Shown here: piece by piece, positions 1 to 8,294 of the stretch
Layout: the number at the start of each line of letters is the position of its first letter
How positions within the stretch are numbered: the stretch's first letter is position 1
Source: Hondaea fermentalgiana
Taxonomy: Eukaryota > Sar > Bigyra > Thraustochytrida > Thraustochytriidae
Reading direction: 5' to 3'
DNA length: 64,000 nucleotides
Assembly: GCA_014084085.1 (NCBI GenBank)
Contig: NPFB01000049.1
Span: forward strand, 25,659-89,658
Position numbers and translations under genes: made by a program
Notes under the pieces: generated by a model
Told to the model about the DNA's origin: nothing
Database searches by the model: none
Seen by the model: only the letters and a program-made list of their open reading frames with translations

Positions 1-819
1 GTGCTCATGATCAATATCCGCGCAGCGTTGTCGAAGCATCGCGCAGATGTTGGCACTTGTGCGTGTCTGAGCGTCACGGAGACGTTGGTCAATCTGTCGC
101 GCGTGTCTGGCTTTACGCGGGCTCGGGCGACGCGAACTGGAATCTTTTGGCACCATATCGGCCGTCATTGCCTCATGAACCTTGATGGCCCGGGCGAGCG
201 AATCGTTCTCGCAATGGACGTGCATGAGGGCCTCGTGCTTGCGCAGATCAGAAGCTGTGTCTGCAAAGGTTGGAAGCTTGCGAAGAATCTCTCGCAAAGA
301 GTGTTGCGCAGCCCGAATCTCTTCACGAAGTTTCTCCTCTTTGCGCCGAATTGGCTCATTTTGCGCATCCTCACGTGCGAGCTCTGCCGCGAGGTGCTTA
401 TTCATTTCGGAAACTGTGCGATTTTCCTCGCTCAGTCGCGCAATTTCGAGATCAAGATTTGCAGCACGCTCACGAAGCCGAACACCGTCCTTTTGCACCT
501 GACTTTGTGCAATCGTCCCCGCGTCCTTTAAGAGATGGCCGTGTTCGCGTTGCGCTGCAGATAAGTTTGCAAAGAGCAAGGTCTCCTCGGTTTCGAGTTT
601 CCCAAGTGCGATCTTTGCTTCGCTGGGATCTATGTCTTCCTCGCACCGCTCTCCTGACATTTCCACACTCGACTTTGCCACTGCCGCCTTTTTGGCTTGC
701 TCTTTGATCTTTTTCCCAGGATGATCCTCGCGCAGCTGCGTCATTGCTGCACGACATCGTCGCCTCAAAACACGGTTCCTGGCCACAAGTTTGCCCAGCT
801 CTGTGGACTCTTGCAACAT
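1..819 (-). CDS. Coiled-coil protein, 5' part only (3' end outside window)
   Basis: Reading leftward from an ATG at 819, the frame stays open for 273 codons to the window edge, so the C-terminus is missing. An in-frame TGA lies just upstream of this ATG, which fixes it as the first possible start unless there is an upstream exon. The predicted protein begins MLQESTELGKLVARNRVLRR and is rich in Glu, Lys, Arg, Leu and Ala. Heptad-like stretches such as LDLEIARLSEENRTVSEMNK and IRRKEEKLREEIRAAQHSLR predict a long coiled coil from about residue 110 to 185. No catalytic motif, signal peptide or membrane segment is visible. I do not recognise the family; the taxilin-like look of the helices is too generic to name. 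It is divergently oriented from the RING gene. The plus-strand frames over this interval are Arg/Ser-rich antisense reflections of the coiled coil. Confidence 0.7.
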   Translation of the reverse strand, partial: MLQESTELGKLVARNRVLRRRCRAAMTQLREDHPGKKIKEQAKKAAVAKSSVEMSGERCEEDIDPSEAKIALGKLETEETLLFANLSAAQREHGHLLKDAGTIAQSQVQKDGVRLRERAANLDLEIARLSEENRTVSEMNKHLAAELAREDAQNEPIRRKEEKLREEIRAAQHSLREILRKLPTFADTASDLRKHEALMHVHCENDSLARAIKVHEAMTADMVPKDSSSRRPSPRKARHARQIDQRLRDAQTRTSANICAMLRQRCADIDHEH

Positions 820-1274
820 CTTTCACCTCGAGTCCCGTCGCTAGACCGCTTCGCTCCCACGGTCGCCGTGCTTGGCGAGCTCGCGATCTATGCAGCTCAT
901 TGTCGATTGTTTCTCCACGGCTTTCTTCGCTACCTAGGCCTAGTATTTTGCTCACGTCCGTACCGGATTTGTCGAGGGGGCAGGGTGGGCGCGTGGGAGC
1001 AGTCTGTTCCGACTCGGTGTGCGGGCCAGGGGCGCCGTCGGAGGCGAGTACGTCTCGCCTGCACCCTCAGCGCCAAGGGCGCAGCGCAGCTAGTCCGAGC
1101 AAGCGAGGCCTGAGAGAGCGAGGAGCTCGTGCCAGTCCGAGTCACCGACGCTGCGCGGCAGCAGAACGATCGCGCGAAGCGCCGGCGCTGCGGTCGCGGG
1201 GAAGGGCTCGCGAGGGAAAGGGCCCGGCGCGGGCGCGAGCGCAGCGAAGCGCGATCTGGGCGAGGCGGCGCGAG
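820..1274. promoter_or_regulatory. Divergent intergenic region between the coiled-coil and RING genes
   Basis: This 455-bp GC-rich stretch separates two divergent start codons and presumably holds both promoters. No TATA box or clear motif is visible. Open frames across it (for example the upstream extension of the RING frame to 744) are Arg/Ser/Ala-rich and look like GC-driven chance frames. Confidence 0.4.
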
Positions 1275-2210
1275 ATGGGAAATGTCTCGGGACAAGCGCG
1301 CGACGCAGGCTCCGGCGCGCGCAGCTGGGCAGACGTCGAGGCCGCGCAACAGGCCGCGGCGGCGAGCCAGCGGCACCGCATGGTAAACGCGGCGATCCGC
1401 ACAGCGAATGGCGGGAATATTGTGAGGGCGGGACCCTCGCTCAGACGTGCAGGCGGCGTACGGGTCGGCGCAAGCTTGGTGCCCGGTTCCGCGCGTCTTG
1501 ACGCGGAAAATCGGGCGCTCATCTTTGACGTGCGATCTGATGTGCGTGCACATGCTAGTGTCATTTTCGCGCCTCGTGAGCAGGACGAAGCGCCGTTTTT
1601 TATTCCTAGCGCGGACTACGAAGTTGCGCCTCCCCTCACGATTGTACCCGGTGAGAGCTGTCAGCGCGTAAATCTGCCACCTACGGCTACAACAACAAAT
1701 CTGGATGCGCTTGCGCGTGGAGTGCTTATTCGTATTGATCAAGACGACCACGAAGACTGCGCGCGTGCTCAATGCACCATGTTGAGCCCCGACCTATCGG
1801 AGAAAGAGCAAAGCATCATTACCCGTCAAGGTCGTCTCTATAAACTTAAGACCGTCTTTGGCGGCGAAAGCGGAGAAATTTCGCAGGAATGCGTCATTTG
1901 TCTTTCCAATCCTCAGAACACCACGATACTTCCCTGTATGCACATGTGTCTCTGCACAGATTGCGCCAAACAGCTTACCACGTCAAACCCGTTGTGCCCT
2001 CTTTGTCGAACCCACGTGGCCGAATTCTGGGAGCTTCCCAGTGTGAAGTGCTCCGAAGTCTCTGCCACTTCTGATCATCATGCGTCTCTTCCATCAAGCG
2101 TCAAGGACGAGGCACCGTCACCATCTGCTTCTGCTTCTGCTTCTAGAGCAACTGCAGCTGCTGCTTCTTCTTCTTCTTCTTCTGAACCAACATTGTCGTC
2201 CTCAACCTGA
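1275..2210 (+). CDS. Mahogunin/LOG2-type RING E3 ubiquitin ligase, 311 aa
   Basis: Probable E3 ubiquitin ligase. The C-terminal RING is C3HC4: C206-x2-C209, C221-x-H223, C227-x2-C230, C241-x2-C244, with the segment ILPCMHMCLCTDCA close to that of animal MGRN1/RNF157 and plant LOG2. Residues about 80-155 (strands ALIFDVRSDV and ASVIFAP, then PPLTIVPGESCQ) fit the 'domain associated with RING' that precedes the RING in this family. I chose the ATG at 1275 over the open frame from 744 because it gives MGNVSG, a plausible N-myristoylation start like the MGN start of family members, which would place the enzyme at membranes. The last 50 residues are low-complexity Ser/Ala (TCT/GCT repeats). In this family the ligases target receptors or transporters for endosomal sorting; the substrate here is unknown. 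Confidence 0.85.
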   Translation: MGNVSGQARDAGSGARSWADVEAAQQAAAASQRHRMVNAAIRTANGGNIVRAGPSLRRAGGVRVGASLVPGSARLDAENRALIFDVRSDVRAHASVIFAPREQDEAPFFIPSADYEVAPPLTIVPGESCQRVNLPPTATTTNLDALARGVLIRIDQDDHEDCARAQCTMLSPDLSEKEQSIITRQGRLYKLKTVFGGESGEISQECVICLSNPQNTTILPCMHMCLCTDCAKQLTTSNPLCPLCRTHVAEFWELPSVKCSEVSATSDHHASLPSSVKDEAPSPSASASASRATAAAASSSSSSEPTLSSST

Positions 2211-2212
2211 CA

Positions 2213-2460
2213 GTGAGTCAACAAAAACGCTCCAACAATCTGACCAACCAGAAAAAGGATTGTGTGGTGATCACCACAGCGCTCCAACAAACTGACCAAC
2301 CAGGAAAAGGATTGACTATTGATCACCACAACCGTGTTTCGAAGTAACAGTAAGTTGAAGTTGATCATTGTTGACGCCCCCACCTCCCCCTTTGCTCTTG
2401 AGTCGATCGAATCTTTCAACTGTTCACTATCAATCAATCTTTTTGTTGCGTTTTTTTTAG
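2213..2460 (+). other. Possible 3'-UTR intron of the RING gene
   Basis: A GTGAGT donor begins 3 nt after the stop codon, and a strong acceptor-like tract (T8 followed by AG at 2459-2460) lies 248 nt downstream. Most neighbours appear intron-free, so this is only a candidate. The distance from stop to junction is too short to trigger the usual nonsense-mediated decay rule. Confidence 0.3.
2229..2330 (+). repeat. Two 50-bp direct repeats with a 16-bp palindrome
   Basis: Copies at 2229-2278 and 2281-2330 share the core CCAACAA, CTGACCAACCAG and AAAAGGATTG and both end in TGATCACCACA. The first copy contains a perfect 16-bp palindrome, TGTGGTGATCACCACA, at 2263-2278; in the second copy only the right arm is kept. 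Confidence 0.8.
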
Positions 2461-2660
2461 GCCGACGTATACCAAACCGCAAGCAAGCTGCCACCGCTGC
2501 CTGCCAATGAGCAAATCTTTTTTCTTTTCTTTCATCGCCTTTCGTTCAAATCGGTTCAAACTGCCTTCTCAAGCACAGACGTTGGCGTCTCGTGCGCGAC
2601 GGGGCTGGCAGCAGACGGGGCGACGGCGCAGCGGTCTCTCCCGCGAGAGCGATCGGGCCC

Positions 2661-4064
2661 ATGGCCAGGCGCGCGAGGGCAGCAGCGGCCCCGCTGCTCG
2701 CGGTCGCAGCAGGCCTGCTCGCAGTCGCAGCGGCCCGTAAGACCGGTGGTGGCTTGGAAAGCGGCCTGCTCGTGGACCTGCACGGCGGCATCGCGAGCCT
2801 GGGCGAGTACTGGGCAAGCGTCGAGGTGGGCAACACGACAGTGCGTCTCCAGGTCGACACGGGCTCGAGCTCTCTGGTGCTTGCGTCACAAAGCGGATAC
2901 GCGGGGGGAGACCCCGTGGCTTGTGATAGTGATCGGTGCGGGCTCAACACCGCGGGGACCTGGATCTGCCGCAACGGCGCCGAAAATGATACGCACTGCT
3001 GCGCAGGGCTCGCACCCTCGTACTGCGGCTTTTATCTCGAGTACGGTGGAGATTCTGACTATCATGTAACCTCTGAGGGAGTCCTTGCCATCGACACACT
3101 TGGGATCGCCAATCAAAGTTTCGGCGAGGTGGTCTTTTACAGAGCTTTGCGGGAGACAGGCCCTTGGCCCACGCGTGTCGATGGCATCTTGGGCCTTGGG
3201 CTGCCGCGTCTTAATTGCAACCCGACGTGCTCCCCGCCAGCATACGAAGCCGTCTTGGCTGCTCATGCAGAGGAGACGTGGGGTTTTGGAATGTGCATGG
3301 GCGACTCTGGCGGCAAAATGATTTTCGGATCAACGGGCGAAGACCATCGGCTTTTTCGAGGCTCATTACGCTCGGTGCCCATGCTGAGCACAGGCCTCTT
3401 TGGCACATACTACTCGGTGGGCCTCACCGGCATTTCCGTGGGAAGCGAAAAGGTCTTTTCCGGCAGCATGGCCCCTCCACGACAGGCCATTGTCGACAGC
3501 GGCACAACGCTGCTCTTGCTCGAGGAGGACCTCTGGCAGGATCTCGTTCAATTTTTTCAAGGGCGCTACTGCCGACTCCCAGGCATTTGTTCCGAGGAAA
3601 CCATTTTTGAACAGGGCGTTTGCCTGACGAGACCGCCACAAGGATTCCCAACGCTCAGCTTTGACTTTGCGGGTGTCCGCCTCGACCTCCCGCCTTCAAT
3701 GTACTTTATTCAGTACAAGGAAACCGCCTTCTGCCTTGGCATCCAGCCTGCCAAGGACCGAACCGTCCTCGGCGACACCTTTATGCGCGCCTACTACACA
3801 TTTTTTGACCTTGCGCGACGAAGGGTTGCTTTTGCCCGCCCGAATCGCCAAGTCTGCGGTGCCGTGCGCTCCGAGAATCTCACGAGTAAAGGCGTGCATG
3901 CCGCTGTCCATTCGCATCCAGGCATGCTCACGTCTACGTCGCGGGCCACGGAGGCCTTTCAATTTTCCGTTGGGGCAATTGTAGGCATTGCGGCCATTCT
4001 AGGCCAGGTATTTATCTGTATCGAGGGAACGAGACATTTGCACCCGCGCTCCTTTTCTCATTAA
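2661..4064 (+). CDS. Membrane-anchored pepsin-family (A1) aspartic protease, 467 aa
   Basis: Aspartic endopeptidase of the secretory pathway. Both catalytic motifs are intact: D66-T-G-S-S and D279-S-G-T-T, with the expected hydrophobic-hydrophobic-G motifs (DGILGLG at 174-180, VLGDTFMRAYY at 369-379). A Cys-rich insertion between about C88 and C122, followed by EYGGDSDY (127-134) that would form the flap, resembles nepenthesin-type and protist membrane-bound enzymes. The ATG at 2661, in good context (gcccATGG), starts a signal peptide (MARRAR then Ala/Leu-rich to about residue 26); the frame is open to an ATG at 2592, but that adds a charged leader with no function. One hydrophobic segment (about 433-454) near the C-terminus suggests type I anchoring with a short cytosolic tail. 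N-glycosylation sequons include N58-T-T, N109-D-T, N151-Q-S and N406-L-T. No separate inhibitory propeptide is obvious; the mature part seems to start soon after the signal. Confidence 0.92.
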   Translation: MARRARAAAAPLLAVAAGLLAVAAARKTGGGLESGLLVDLHGGIASLGEYWASVEVGNTTVRLQVDTGSSSLVLASQSGYAGGDPVACDSDRCGLNTAGTWICRNGAENDTHCCAGLAPSYCGFYLEYGGDSDYHVTSEGVLAIDTLGIANQSFGEVVFYRALRETGPWPTRVDGILGLGLPRLNCNPTCSPPAYEAVLAAHAEETWGFGMCMGDSGGKMIFGSTGEDHRLFRGSLRSVPMLSTGLFGTYYSVGLTGISVGSEKVFSGSMAPPRQAIVDSGTTLLLLEEDLWQDLVQFFQGRYCRLPGICSEETIFEQGVCLTRPPQGFPTLSFDFAGVRLDLPPSMYFIQYKETAFCLGIQPAKDRTVLGDTFMRAYYTFFDLARRRVAFARPNRQVCGAVRSENLTSKGVHAAVHSHPGMLTSTSRATEAFQFSVGAIVGIAAILGQVFICIEGTRHLHPRSFSH

Positions 4065-4651
4065 TTCCCATGCCGACCGACTAGAACAACAACTATATGA
4101 ACTGGCATCATTTCTCCCTTTGTGCACTGCTCGCCTTGGTGCTAGTATGTATACAATGAGGTGTCGCGAGCGAGCGCTGAGACTAGCATCGGGGCGAGTC
4201 TAATTTTTATGCGATGCTCTCTTGCGCAACGTCAGCCAGCCAGCCCTTCTGCCTGCCGGCCTGCCTGCTTGCACTGCCAGAAAAGGAGACTATCGCATCG
4301 TCTCGTTTCGTCTTGTCTCATTCTCCCCCTGCGTGTCAGAGGACTGTGAAGTAATGAGCGAGTGCGCAAACCGACGCGTTGGCAAATGATGCACTCACTC
4401 TTGATAGTACTTCTCCCTCAATTTTTCCTTCTCTCTCACTTTTTCTTGTTGCTAAAAAGGGTTGTCCACGTTGGGACAAGTACTGGCAGATCTTGATGAT
4501 CCGGGGGGCGGGCAATTTTTCGCCGGGACACCACGCGGCACATCGGGACGTGCCGGCTGGTCCGCGCTCAATCGGAGCCTTGTGCAGCGCGCAAGAGCCA
4601 CGCGCGTCACGTTCGCAGCAAAAAGCAATTCCATTTGCCCGCACGAAGAGC
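4065..4651. other. Intergenic region before the SLC10-like gene
   Basis: This 587-bp region holds a pyrimidine-rich tract around 4400-4450 and no convincing gene. The transporter frame is open back to an ATG at 4379, but the extra 91 residues lack membrane or signal character and would bury the signal peptide. Confidence 0.45.
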
Positions 4652-6055
4652 ATGCGTCAATTTGCAGCGTGTCTTGCGCTGGCCTGGTTCCTGGTGCTCG
4701 ACGGCGAGTCACATACCGTGGCCGCAGCGCACATTGCTCGGCGGCAGCTCGCCTCGGGTCTCGTGCCCTGCACCAAGGCTACGTGCGTGCAGGAGACGAA
4801 TGCTGGAAACAACGATCCAGTGCTGCTCGATCTCTCGTGCGGGGATTCTGGCGATACAATCGAAAAGGTACTCGACGCCGTCTATGGCGTTCTCGAGAGC
4901 GATGCAGCGGGGTGTCCGAGCGCAAACGGAGATGACTTCGTCGACTCAGACGTAGATTTCACGGTTGCAAATGAAAGTTGCGCCGCCGAGAGCGACGCGG
5001 TCAAGACATTCGTTGCGGCACATTGTCTTGGAAAGGAAACATGCACTCTTGACCTCCTTGATGCAGCATTCAATTTTACGGGGTGCTCGGGGCAAGCACG
5101 AAGCTTCGCTGTGCACGTCCAATGCTCGACGCCCTTTGACTTCTTCCAGATCGCCATCTCTGCCGTAATTGTCCTCATTGGTGTAGGGATGGGCGCAGCG
5201 ATTGAGCTGGACGTCCTTCGCGCCGTTATCAATGAACACCGCTTTGCGCTCATTCTCGGCGTCATGGCGCAATTTGGTTTCATGCCACTTATTTCGTATA
5301 TTTTCACGTTGGTCCTCGATGTCGACCCATATGTGGCCGTGGGCATGATCATTGTCGGGAGCTCCCCAGGTGGGGTCACCAGCAACTTGATGACGTACTG
5401 GGCCAAGGGATCGACGGCTCTGAGCATGACCATGTCAGCTTTTTCAACCGCATGCGCCCTCTTCATGATGCCCTTGCTCATCTACCTCTACGTGGACTCT
5501 GCATTAGGATTTGATGGCATTGTGCAGATTCCCTTTCTCAGCATCTTCACAACGCTCCTTCTCGTTCTCCTTCCTGGTGCTTTTGGAGTCATCGTGCGCG
5601 CGAAACGACCTGTAGCGGCAGACTACTTGGAAAGGTTTGGCTCCATTCTCGGTGCGATCTTTATCGCAATTGCCCTTGTCCTCGGCGTTTTAGAGGACAA
5701 AGCCCTCTTTAGCAGTGCGTATGGGGACTTATGGATTGCTGCCTCTCTCTTGCAGCCCCTCGGCTCCCTCTTGGGCTACGCATCGGCGACGTTCGCGCAG
5801 CTCCCTCGACCGGAACGACGCGCAGTATGCCTCGAGGTAGGCGTCCAGAACACCACCTTGGCGATATCGGTGATTGTCTTGTCATTCTCGGATAGAACAT
5901 GCACGCTCAACAACGTGCTTCCTTATGGACTTATTGCGACCTTTATGTATCTCGTCAACAGCATCATCATCACCCTCTTTTTACGATTTGTTGTGGCTCC
6001 GCGTGACCCTTCTCCGAGTCAAGTTCAAGTCGACGACTCCAAGCTCACGTACTAA
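4652..6055 (+). CDS. SLC10/BASS-type carrier with N-terminal SUEL-lectin-like ectodomain, 467 aa
   Basis: Predicted sodium-coupled organic-anion (bile-acid-type) symporter. Residues about 164-450 contain 8-9 hydrophobic segments and the SLC10 signature: GSSPGGVTSNLMTYWAKG (236-253) followed by STALSMTMSAFST, and E396-V-G-V-Q-N400-T-T in a late helix, matching the family's crossing-helix substrate and sodium site. Before the membrane region is a signal peptide (1 to about 25) and a Cys-rich domain (about 55-158) whose spacing fits a D-galactoside/L-rhamnose-binding SUEL lectin: LSC63, A-x-YG (77-79), C88, C110, C125-x-G-K-x-T-C131, F-x-x-x-x-C145, SFAVHVQC158. Start chosen at 4652 because it gives the signal peptide. 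The transported substrate cannot be told from sequence. The lectin-transporter fusion is not one I know. Confidence 0.85.
   Translation: MRQFAACLALAWFLVLDGESHTVAAAHIARRQLASGLVPCTKATCVQETNAGNNDPVLLDLSCGDSGDTIEKVLDAVYGVLESDAAGCPSANGDDFVDSDVDFTVANESCAAESDAVKTFVAAHCLGKETCTLDLLDAAFNFTGCSGQARSFAVHVQCSTPFDFFQIAISAVIVLIGVGMGAAIELDVLRAVINEHRFALILGVMAQFGFMPLISYIFTLVLDVDPYVAVGMIIVGSSPGGVTSNLMTYWAKGSTALSMTMSAFSTACALFMMPLLIYLYVDSALGFDGIVQIPFLSIFTTLLLVLLPGAFGVIVRAKRPVAADYLERFGSILGAIFIAIALVLGVLEDKALFSSAYGDLWIAASLLQPLGSLLGYASATFAQLPRPERRAVCLEVGVQNTTLAISVIVLSFSDRTCTLNNVLPYGLIATFMYLVNSIIITLFLRFVVAPRDPSPSQVQVDDSKLTY
4811..5125 (+). other. SUEL (galactose/rhamnose-binding) lectin-like domain of the SLC10-like protein
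   Basis: Covers residues about 54-158 of the transporter. Seven cysteines and the order LSC, YG, C-x-G-K-x-T-C, F-x(4)-C-S-G and V-x-V-Q-C follow the SUEL pattern seen in sea-urchin egg lectin and latrophilins. Sequence reading only; the sugar-contact residues cannot be assigned with confidence. Confidence 0.65.
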
Positions 6056-6550
6056 CCTAGGCCTAACACAGAATTTCAAGCGAAGCGTGTTGTCAAATAA
6101 AAAAGTTGGAAAGCTTATATAAAGAACGATCGTTTGCAGTATGATCGAATCATGCTGCCGGTGTCCGGGGATGGTCGAGCCTTGCATAGGAAGCTTGATG
6201 CCATGTACAAAAGAGACTCGTCGCGTGGCCCACGAGATCTGCCAAGCAGGTGCACCTTCGACATTTGAACATATGATAACGTGCCCTTGTCTCCGAGTTA
6301 TTGTTGTTGTTGTTTTCTTTCTCGTCATCCTTCCTTTCACGGAATCGGCTTGGTGATGCATGCAGCCTGATGTACTTTATGATAGCGCAAACGAAAAGGA
6401 TTCGATGTCTTGGGTTTTTCCTCTCGGAGTAAGTTGTCTTTGCAGCCAGGAGTCTTGTTTTGCGTGAATAGAATAGATTCGCCCCCGCTCCGCAGTGCCA
6501 ACATGTTTGTGCACGGCTCAAAGAGAAGAGATCATGATGACCGTTTGCCT
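6056..6550. other. Convergent 3' flanks of the SLC10-like and PP2C genes
   Basis: No gene is supported in this 495-bp stretch between two convergent stop codons. It is AT-richer than its surroundings, as expected for untranslated 3' ends, and holds the poly(A) signal at 6096. Confidence 0.6.
6096..6101 (+). terminator. Poly(A) signal AATAAA for the SLC10-like gene
   Basis: A canonical AATAAA lies 41 nt after the stop codon. Confidence 0.6.
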
Positions 6551-7840
6551 TTAGCGCAGCCAAATTACAATCACGGTGACGTTGTCAGCCGTGCCGCGGC
6601 GGAGGGACTCCTCGACGAGATACTTTGCAATTTTAGCCTTACGCGTATCGAGAACGGCGCGTACCATATTTGTATCCCCCGAGTATTGGCGCATCCATTT
6701 CGTGAGGGAGCGCGAGGGTCTGCGTGTTTTCTTTTCTCCCTGACCCAAGGCGCCAACGGACCCAGTCATGACCTGCGTGACAAATTTGACGGCCTCCTGA
6801 CTGGTCATGACGTCCCATAGCCCATCCGAGGCGAGAATGATGAATCGATCCCCATCGTGGTCACGGTCAAAGCGTACAACATCTGGTTCGTCCGACACAT
6901 ACGGCGTCTCGAGGCGGTCGCCAAAGGCGCGCGATACAGCGAGGTTACCGTTGATGCGATATGCGCCCATGCCCTGCACTGGCTGGCGGTCAGGGCCGAG
7001 ATATCCGTACCAGCGCACATTTCCACCGAGGTTTTCGATGCGAGATTTTTCCTCTGGGGAATTGGGCTTATGGTCCTCTGTGAGGTCCACTGCTTCCCCG
7101 TCGCGGCAGAGAACAGCTCGCGAGTCGCCAAGATTGGTTGACCATAGTTCATCGCGTCCAAGAAGCACCGTCACAGCCGTCGACCCTTGCATGTCGAACT
7201 TGTTGTTCTCCAAAATTCCACGAGAGACCTCGGCAAAGGCCTGTCGCAAGGCTGCTTCAGGCCAAGAACCAGCATTGCCCTTCTCCGCCACGCCTTCGTC
7301 CTTTGTTTCGCCTGGATTCCATGCCTGAAGCTTGTCGTAGAGATGTCTGCGCACATACTTGGAGACCTTGGCGCCTCCGTGGCCATCAAAGACGCCGAAA
7401 AAACTCTCGTCGGGCGAGATAAAGTATTCGTCCTCCATGGCGCTACGTGGGCCTCGCGACGCATAGACGGACACCGACTTGCAGAGGGGCTGTTCGGCAT
7501 CTGTGTCTCCTCTCTTTGAGGGCGTTACGCTCGTGTAGCACGCCGCAGCCGCAGCGCCTCCGGCACCCAGAATCCCGAGCCTTTGCAGGAGAAGGAGGTA
7601 TCGTTCGTCGCCCCGCGGTGGTCGTCGTCTCCCGCCCGAGCTGCTCGTGTGCTGGTGATGCGAAGAAGGCGCGTCCAGTCGCGAGGCGTGCGCAAGTCTT
7701 TCGCTGCAGCTGCTGCTGCTGCTGCTGCTGCTGCTGTAGTTCTTGCCCGCGCCCTTGGCGCTGCCCACGAGGCCGCTCGCGCGCTGACGCCGTCCCAAGC
7801 GAGGGAGAAGAAGTCCCAGGCCTTCCAGACCGCGCCGCAT
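6551..7840 (-). CDS. PP2C-family (PPM) Ser/Thr phosphatase, 429 aa
   Basis: Metal-dependent protein Ser/Thr phosphatase. All metal-site motifs are present: E136-D137 (MEDEYF), D152-G-H-G-G, D339 in LASDGLWD and D419-N in GTADNVTV. Other family blocks are GSTAV (219), NLGDSRAVL (236) and NLAVSRAFGD (299-308). The catalytic domain spans about 120-429; the segment GYLGPDRQPVQGMGAYRING is an insertion before the SRAFGD block. Residues 1-115 are an Arg-, Ser- and Ala-rich leader that could be an organelle presequence, with a hydrophobic patch at about 81-101 that could be a membrane anchor. It also contains a poly-Ser run coded by an (AGC)n microsatellite. A Lys/Arg-rich loop (about 369-386) interrupts the late part of the domain. 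The ATG at 7840 gives the longest plausible protein; a shorter start is possible since the leader is not conserved. Confidence 0.9.
   Translation of the reverse strand: MRRGLEGLGLLLPRLGRRQRASGLVGSAKGAGKNYSSSSSSSSSCSERLAHASRLDAPSSHHQHTSSSGGRRRPPRGDERYLLLLQRLGILGAGGAAAAACYTSVTPSKRGDTDAEQPLCKSVSVYASRGPRSAMEDEYFISPDESFFGVFDGHGGAKVSKYVRRHLYDKLQAWNPGETKDEGVAEKGNAGSWPEAALRQAFAEVSRGILENNKFDMQGSTAVTVLLGRDELWSTNLGDSRAVLCRDGEAVDLTEDHKPNSPEEKSRIENLGGNVRWYGYLGPDRQPVQGMGAYRINGNLAVSRAFGDRLETPYVSDEPDVVRFDRDHDGDRFIILASDGLWDVMTSQEAVKFVTQVMTGSVGALGQGEKKTRRPSRSLTKWMRQYSGDTNMVRAVLDTRKAKIAKYLVEESLRRGTADNVTVIVIWLR
7703..7737 (+). repeat. (CTG/CAG)n microsatellite inside the PP2C leader
   Basis: About 11 trinucleotide units, in frame with the PP2C gene on the minus strand, where they encode the poly-serine run at about residues 36-44. 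Confidence 0.85.
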
Positions 7841-8294
7841 GGTGGCAGGCTAGGCCAGGCCAGGTGGACAGGCGCTCCGAGAGCCGTCCGGTTTAGCGCC
7901 GCGCCTCGACGCGGCCTTGTGCCGGTCCTGCGACGCCCCTCGCGCCGCCCGGGAGCTGCGCCGTCCCTCGCCACGCGCGCGTCGCAAGAGCTTCGGTTTT
8001 GGAATGCTTCTACTACAGACAACCTCAGGCTTTGTTTGGGTGGATCTTTTTTTCAGCTTCTTTGACCGGTATAAGACAGGAACGCGTTTTTTTTTGGCAA
8101 ACTCATCATCAGGAGATCACTGACGATAAACCAAGCCTAGTAGGCATAGACCTGGGCATAAGCCGAGTTGGTCGCAGGCTAGTGCGTGGACTACAAGCAA
8201 AGAGAAACGAAAAAAGTAGTACATCATCTTCTAAATAGAAAATCAACGAAACGAAGAGGAGAAGAAACCCCCAGCTGCAGCCAGCGTTAGCTAG
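7841..8294. other. Intergenic: PP2C promoter and BART-gene 3' flank
   Basis: 454 bp between two genes both read on the minus strand. The half next to PP2C is very GC-rich; plus-strand frames crossing it are reflections of the PP2C leader. No further gene is supported. Confidence 0.5.

Larger units (their letters stand above)
2211..2660. other. Intergenic region: RING-gene 3' flank and protease promoter
   Basis: No gene is supported here. It holds a two-copy 50-bp repeat (2229-2330), a possible 3'-UTR intron (2213-2460) and the GC-rich leader of the aspartic protease. The minus-strand frame at 2078-2494 is antisense to the Ser-rich tail and is not considered coding. Confidence 0.5.

Noticed and set aside
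1..531. Plus-strand frame of 176 aa at the left edge, with overlapping Arg/Ser-rich frames
   Set aside because: It is antisense to a clean coiled-coil frame and has no protein-like pattern.
6141..6356. Small 71-aa frame between SLC10-like and PP2C genes
   Set aside because: It lies in convergent 3' flanks, has no similarity that I recognise, and ends in a poly-Val/Phe run from TTG repeats.
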